Assembly: GCA_002340325.1 (NCBI GenBank) | Contig: DDLV01000011.1 | Coordinates: 1-18,145 of the forward strand | Source of the DNA: Glaciecola sp. UBA2563 | GTDB lineage: Bacteria; Pseudomonadota; Gammaproteobacteria; Enterobacterales; Alteromonadaceae | Direction: 5' to 3' | Length of the DNA: 18,145 nucleotides | In this document: positions 14,591-18,145 of the stretch, piece after piece | Position numbering within the stretch: position 1 is the stretch's first letter | How the letters are laid out: every line of letters starts with the position of its first letter | Position numbers and translations under genes: made by a program | The notes under the pieces: generated by a model | Databases searched by the model: none | Seen by the model: only the letters and a program-made list of their open reading frames with translations | What the model was told of the DNA's origin: nothing

Positions 14591-15469
14591 TTAATCGATA
14601 ACTGGGCGATACCAGAAACACTGATCGTTTATCGGCGTGTCTGGCGGTAATAGCTGATTATCTAATTCAAAATATACCAAATCGCTCTCTTCGAGCGATT
14701 TAATTCTGTTTGCATAAAAAGCTTCAAAGTGTTCATCGAAACTTCCGTCTTCAACAGCTCTCATCAGTCCCGTTTCTAATAGCTTTGCCAGTGTTTTGTT
14801 GCGTTTATTTACAAAAAAATATGTCGCGGAAGGATACCGAATCGCGACATTCGGCTTTATCCGTAAACCGCTTGATTGGCCTTCTTTTTTTAGTTCACTG
14901 TAGATTTCAGTGATAGCGCGTGGGAAAAAGTCAGCAGCACCTATCAGTAATAGCTCTCTGGATTCTATGTAATCTCTTGCCGTAACCACGTTAAAGCCGC
15001 TATTTTGCATAATTTTTGTGTCAGGCCAGGAGATACCTTGCACAGGCTTATACTTTAATAATTGCTCAAACGACTCAATTGACGCTTTATAAAGTGGGTT
15101 GTCATTTCGAACCAACAATAAGCGCCAACCACTCAATCCTTTGTTAATTGGGATCCTGACGGGCAGCAAGTCTTCCTCTCGCTGTATGTCAGTCATCGTC
15201 CACATAAGATTTATTTCGAGATTTTCCTCTAGACGCTTTACAGCGCGTTGCTGTCTTATCGGAGACGAAGATGGCTTTATCTGATATCGAACGCCGGTTT
15301 TGGATAAGGCTAATTCCAGTAAACTAAGCGGATAAGCGACCCGTTCGTCATTTTCAACAGTGCTTTGCGGGTAAGTAATCACCCATACAGCTGCAACGGC
15401 GTGTGAGGTCATAACCATCAATATGAGCAGTATCAAGAGTTTGAAGCGAATGTGATTACAAATCGTCAT
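14591..15469 (-). CDS. Periplasmic solute-binding-like protein (SBP family 3-type)
   Basis: Exported protein of 292 residues. The signal peptide has a basic start, a hydrophobic core (LLILLILMVMTSHAVAA) and probable cleavage near residue 27. The mature part has the two-lobe pattern of family 3 extracellular solute-binding proteins: WVITYPQS and YPLSLLELALSKTG at the start, a central stretch resembling the hinge and ligand region (about 100-180), and LAKLLETGLMRAVEDGSFDEHF near the end, which is the typical C-terminal helix. No permease or ATPase gene is nearby, so it may be an orphan receptor or sensor-type binding protein; the ligand is unknown. It starts 22 bp after the queE stop and is probably cotranscribed with queE. 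Confidence 0.7.
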   Translation of the reverse strand: MTICNHIRFKLLILLILMVMTSHAVAAVWVITYPQSTVENDERVAYPLSLLELALSKTGVRYQIKPSSSPIRQQRAVKRLEENLEINLMWTMTDIQREEDLLPVRIPINKGLSGWRLLLVRNDNPLYKASIESFEQLLKYKPVQGISWPDTKIMQNSGFNVVTARDYIESRELLLIGAADFFPRAITEIYSELKKEGQSSGLRIKPNVAIRYPSATYFFVNKRNKTLAKLLETGLMRAVEDGSFDEHFEAFYANRIKSLEESDLVYFELDNQLLPPDTPINDQCFWYRPVID

Positions 15470-15491
15470 ATATTGATCGTCTCTAACGATG

Positions 15492-16166
15492 TTATTCGAT
15501 GCCTATAAATTTATGCGTTTGAAGCGATAAACGCCAATTGTTTTTAATACACGTTTGTATGGCGAAATCCGTCGCACGCTTTTGCATGCTAACAGGTTGA
15601 AGATAGATAAGTGAGGTTGTAGGTTTTTGTGCTGTCGCCAGCAACTCTTGTAACTCGTCTACATGCTTTTGCATAGCAACAACGTGTTTTATTTCATCCG
15701 CTCTCATCAATGAAGATGGCAACACGTTATACCCTCCTGGCATATTTATTTTTGGCGATAATGTTATCCAGGTATCGTCATGACATTTAATTTCAAATGT
15801 CCCACTTGTTTCTATTTGAACGGTAAAATTGCGTCGTAACGCTTCTGACGTCACTTCAAATAAATCAAACATACAAGGCTCACCGCCTGTGATAACGATG
15901 TGTTTGGCCAAATAACCCTGTGCAGCAAAAAGCGCAAAAAGTTGTTCAACCGTCGCAGAAAAATAATTCTCGGTTTCTTGCTGCTGTTTCATTACGACGT
16001 TTGAGTCGAGCAATTTGTCTTCATCAACTTGCCACGTGTGCTTAGTATCACACCATGGGCACCCTACCGGACAACCTTGTAACCGCACAAAAATAGACGG
16101 AACACCGGTAAAACTTCCCTCACCCTGTATTGATTCAAACACTTCATTGATCAGTAATGCTGTCAT
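15492..16166 (-). CDS. queE: 7-carboxy-7-deazaguanine synthase
   Basis: Radical SAM enzyme that contracts 6-carboxytetrahydropterin to 7-carboxy-7-deazaguanine, the step before QueC in preQ0 and queuosine synthesis. The cluster motif is CPVGCPWC (Cys32, Cys36, Cys39), as in E. coli QueE. INEVFESIQGEGSFTGVPSIFVRLQG precedes it in two adjoining blocks, and VITGGEPC is the SAM-contacting GGEP motif. I chose the ATG at 16164-16166 (224 residues): AAGG lies 6 bases upstream, and this start puts the cysteines one residue from the E. coli positions. A GTG at 16170-16172 would add two residues but has AAGG directly against it. Divergent from queC; a solute-binding-like gene follows 22 bp downstream. 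Confidence 0.94.
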   Translation of the reverse strand: MTALLINEVFESIQGEGSFTGVPSIFVRLQGCPVGCPWCDTKHTWQVDEDKLLDSNVVMKQQQETENYFSATVEQLFALFAAQGYLAKHIVITGGEPCMFDLFEVTSEALRRNFTVQIETSGTFEIKCHDDTWITLSPKINMPGGYNVLPSSLMRADEIKHVVAMQKHVDELQELLATAQKPTTSLIYLQPVSMQKRATDFAIQTCIKNNWRLSLQTHKFIGIE

Positions 16167-16221
16167 CTTCACCCTTGTAAAATGGCTTGTTTAGCGCCGA
16201 GTATCAGCGTGTACAAAGCGG

Positions 16222-16249
16222 TTGGATTTTATCAGTATTGCAGTAAAAT
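16222..16249 (+). promoter_or_regulatory. Candidate queC promoter, overlapping the queE promoter
   Basis: TTGGAT (-35, 16222-16227) and TAAAAT (-10, 16244-16249) are spaced 16 bp apart. The -10 matches consensus at five of six positions, the -35 at three. Predicted start near 16256 gives a leader of about 77 nt for queC. The elements sit inside the inverted repeat GATTTTA (16225-16231) and TAAAATC (16244-16250). Confidence 0.4.
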
Positions 16250-16252
16250 CAA
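16226..16252 (-). promoter_or_regulatory. Candidate queE promoter, overlapping the queC promoter
   Basis: Read on the minus strand, TTGATT (-35, complement of 16247-16252) and TAAAAT (-10, complement of 16226-16231) are 15 bp apart. Each -10 overlaps the -35 of the opposite strand, so the two polymerase sites would be mutually exclusive. Predicted start near 16219 gives a queE leader of about 53 nt. The short spacer is a weakness of the call. Confidence 0.4.
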
Positions 16253-16332
16253 AACCTAACATATATCTATCAAAACACCACGAGGGCGAAAATAACATTT
16301 AATTTCAGTACGAAATGAGTGTTTAGCAAAAT

Positions 16333-16989
16333 ATGAAAAAAGCGATAGTAATTTACAGCGGAGGCATGGATTCCTATACCGTCCTGCACAAGGCACTACA
16401 AAGTAATGATGAAGTTGCAGCCATTTCATTCAATTATGGGCAACGCCATAAAAAAGAGCTCGAATATGCAGCAAATGTTTGTAAGTCAATACAGATCCAA
16501 CACCATATTGTCGATTTAAGTGCAATAAATCCCCTTCTAGCGGGCTCCGCGTTAACTGACACTATCGATGTACCTGAAGGGCATTATGAAGAAGCATCAA
16601 TGAAACAAACTGTTGTCCCCAATCGCAACATGATCATGTTATCAATTGCGGTTGGTTACGCCGTTTCTATTAACGCACAGTCGGTCTACTTCGGGGCACA
16701 CTCTGGTGACCATGCAATTTATCCAGATTGTCGAACTGAATTCGTCGAAGCAATGAATAAGGTATGTGCGATTGCAAATTATCAAGCAGTGGAGATCGTA
16801 GCGCCGTATTTGCATAAGAATAAAATCGATATCCTAGCAGACGGCATTGTAATGGGATTGGACTATTCAAAAACATGGACATGTTACAACGGACGTGAAA
16901 AAGCGTGCGGGAAATGTGGCGCCTGTCAGGAAAGACTAGAAGCCTTCAAACTCAACGGTATTGATGATCCCCTAGAATACGAATTTTAG
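16333..16989 (+). CDS. queC: 7-cyano-7-deazaguanine (preQ0) synthase
   Basis: ATP-dependent enzyme that turns 7-carboxy-7-deazaguanine into preQ0, directly after the QueE step. The N-terminal PP-loop is YSGGMDSY (residues 8-15), and FNYGQRHKKELE follows near residue 34. The C-terminus carries the structural zinc site: Cys184, then CGKCGAC giving Cys192, Cys195 and Cys198. The segment VVPNRNMIMLSIA near 95-107 is typical of QueC. Length is 218 against 231 in E. coli. The ribosome-binding site is weak (GAGTG about 11 bases upstream). Divergently arranged with queE across a 160-bp gap, and converging on a LysR-type gene with 5 bp between stop codons. No preQ1 aptamer was recognised in the leader. 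Confidence 0.95.
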   Translation: MKKAIVIYSGGMDSYTVLHKALQSNDEVAAISFNYGQRHKKELEYAANVCKSIQIQHHIVDLSAINPLLAGSALTDTIDVPEGHYEEASMKQTVVPNRNMIMLSIAVGYAVSINAQSVYFGAHSGDHAIYPDCRTEFVEAMNKVCAIANYQAVEIVAPYLHKNKIDILADGIVMGLDYSKTWTCYNGREKACGKCGACQERLEAFKLNGIDDPLEYEF

Positions 16990-16994
16990 GCTGT

Positions 16995-17927
16995 TTAGCG
17001 TTTCTGACTTTCCGAAACGAAATACTCGATCTCTTTGATACAGTGCCTTAATACGGGGTTAAGGCGCGTATTTTTACCATTCATCACAAATAGTTCATGT
17101 TCAAAGGTAAACAAGCTCCCTTTTGCAATGGGCACAAGGCCAGTTGCAGCGCCCTGCTCTTTTGCAATGTAATGCGGTAGCAAACCAATATATTCACCTG
17201 TCATAATTGCCGCCATACAAGCGTCATATGAATCAGAAAATGTTTGGATAGAAAGTCGTTTATCCGAAGAAATATAGTTTGCTGAAGATAGACCTGAAAT
17301 ACCAATAGCAGGATACGATTCTATATCGATTGAATCTGGCAGTGCTTCAGCCTCGCGGTATTTTGATAACTCGTGAGTGGGTGAACAATACAGACTGCCA
17401 GCGCATTTTATCCCCACAGGGTGGAAGGTAACAGATTCTGGCTTCACCATATCGTATGTTGATAACACAAGATGACACTCTCCTGATAACGCTACATGCT
17501 CGACTTCGTTGTATAAGCGAGTTTGTAAGTTGACATGAATATCATCAAACTTCTTCATTGTACTCTTAACCGCTTTGGATACCGCCAGTTGCATGGTAGT
17601 TGCTAACCCAGCCATCATAACAATCGTAATATGACCAGAGTAATCATCGTGCAGGCTTTTAAGGTTAAACACAAAGTTGTCAAATGCATTGAAAATACGT
17701 TTTGTTTCCTGAAAAACAACTTCCCCCTCTTTCGTCATCTGAAAACCGCCTCTTCCGCGATGACAAAGCACTAAATCAAGTCGCTCTTCAAGTTTTTTTA
17801 TTGCAGCACTTATGTTCGGTCGTTGCATTCTAAGAACCGGCTCCGCTGCTGTAAAACCGTTGCAAGAAGCAACTGCGTAAAATACGCGAAGAAGTTTTAT
17901 GTCTGATTCTTGAAGTCTGTTCAACAT
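16995..17927 (-). CDS. LysR-type transcriptional regulator
   Basis: DNA-binding regulator of about 310 residues with the standard LysR layout. The N-terminal winged helix-turn-helix covers about residues 5-65 (LLRVFYAVASCNGFTAAEP, then RPNISAAIKKLEERL as recognition and following helix). A linker helix follows, then a periplasmic-binding-fold effector domain from about residue 90 to the end (ITIVMMAGLATTMQLA, later YPAIGISGLSS and TGEYIGLLPHYIA). The effector is unknown. I prefer the ATG at 17925-17927, where the HTH begins at the usual distance. A TTG at 17937-17939 would add four residues but has no proper ribosome-binding site. It is divergent from a putative gene at the right edge, a typical arrangement for LysR regulators and their targets. 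Confidence 0.88.
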   Translation of the reverse strand: MLNRLQESDIKLLRVFYAVASCNGFTAAEPVLRMQRPNISAAIKKLEERLDLVLCHRGRGGFQMTKEGEVVFQETKRIFNAFDNFVFNLKSLHDDYSGHITIVMMAGLATTMQLAVSKAVKSTMKKFDDIHVNLQTRLYNEVEHVALSGECHLVLSTYDMVKPESVTFHPVGIKCAGSLYCSPTHELSKYREAEALPDSIDIESYPAIGISGLSSANYISSDKRLSIQTFSDSYDACMAAIMTGEYIGLLPHYIAKEQGAATGLVPIAKGSLFTFEHELFVMNGKNTRLNPVLRHCIKEIEYFVSESQKR

Positions 17928-18024
17928 GACAACATCCAACCCAAAGTTTAAGTATTACCTACAATAAAAAATACGTTCATCCGTTGAAAACGGACGACGT
18001 CTCAATTCAGTTATCGTTTTGCAT

Positions 18025-18040
18025 AACTAAAACTTTAGTT
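18025..18040. promoter_or_regulatory. Perfect dyad in the lysR / right-edge intergenic region
   Basis: AACTAAA and TTTAGTT form a perfect inverted repeat around AC. On the plus strand it sits between TTGCAT (18019-18024) and TATGAT (18044-18049), which would be a promoter with a 19-bp spacer. The dyad lacks the usual LysR T-N11-A spacing. Six T residues follow on the plus strand, but a 2-base loop makes an RNA hairpin of the full repeat impossible. Confidence 0.35.
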
Positions 18041-18120
18041 TTTTATGATGTGTAATGCGAGCAGTCCCCACAAATTAACCAAATACTGGACGATTGAGTG
18101 TTTAAGCGCCTAGCGGAGGA

Positions 18121-18145
18121 ATGTTGATATTTAAAAGCGTGCGAG
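18121..18145 (+). CDS. Possible start of a plus-strand gene, cut by the window edge
   Basis: A strong GGAGG at 18115-18119 is followed by ATG at 18121 and, in the same frame, TTG at 18124. The frame stays open for the eight codons to the edge (MLIFKSVR). The ATG is only one base from GGAGG, which is too close, so TTG may be the real start. The Shine-Dalgarno and the position divergent from a LysR gene argue for a real gene; the product cannot be guessed from eight residues. Confidence 0.35.

Noticed and set aside
16173..16332. preQ1 riboswitch in the queE/queC leaders
   Set aside because: I looked for a preQ1-I pattern (short G/C stem followed by an A-rich tail pairing into the loop) on both strands and found none; the only structure is the AT-rich symmetric promoter repeat.
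16999..17019. CGTTTC/GAAACG inverted repeat just after queC as a terminator
   Set aside because: The stem is 6 bp with a 9-base loop, has no T-run on either strand, and lies inside the 3' end of the LysR gene.

Overview
The window looks like a stretch of core chromosome from a marine gammaproteobacterium, most likely in the Alteromonadales (Alteromonas/Glaciecola-like). This rests on moderate, AT-leaning base composition, on close family matches to E. coli-type housekeeping proteins, and on the conserved gene order tsaB, slp, fadD, rnd, ycgL, ycgN. No database search was possible; family calls come from motifs, length and context.

Left part (155-10531): eleven genes all read on the minus strand. 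In transcription order they are a NatA/NatB-type ABC exporter (ATPase, permease), the DinG-family Fe-S helicase YoaA, the tRNA t6A protein TsaB, an unrecognised 97-residue protein, a Slp-family outer-membrane lipoprotein, an alpha/beta hydrolase, FadD, RNase D, YcgL and YcgN. Most junctions overlap or touch. The one clear break, about 150 bp between the hydrolase and fadD, holds a candidate promoter and a perfect 16-bp palindrome, so fadD-rnd-ycgL-ycgN is probably also transcribed on its own.

Middle (10532-11080): a 549-bp gene-free gap. It contains a dyad just upstream of natA, then a 255-bp structured element with 25-bp terminal inverted repeats and two internal hairpins (MITE-like), then a leader region in front of a Yip1-family membrane protein gene. 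That gene converges on a DUF3025 gene with a 1-bp gap.

Right part (12881-18145): asnB (asparagine synthetase B) on the plus strand converges on a two-gene minus-strand unit, queE followed by a periplasmic solute-binding-like protein. queC is divergent from queE, so two preQ0/queuosine biosynthesis enzymes share a 160-bp intergenic region with an unusually symmetric, overlapping promoter core. queC converges on a LysR-type regulator. At the right edge a ribosome-binding site and a few codons suggest a plus-strand gene divergent from lysR, preceded by a perfect dyad.

I found no phage, plasmid, CRISPR, toxin-antitoxin or defence genes. The most interesting material is non-coding: the MITE-like element in the natA promoter region, the palindromic queE/queC promoter, and several operator-like dyads.
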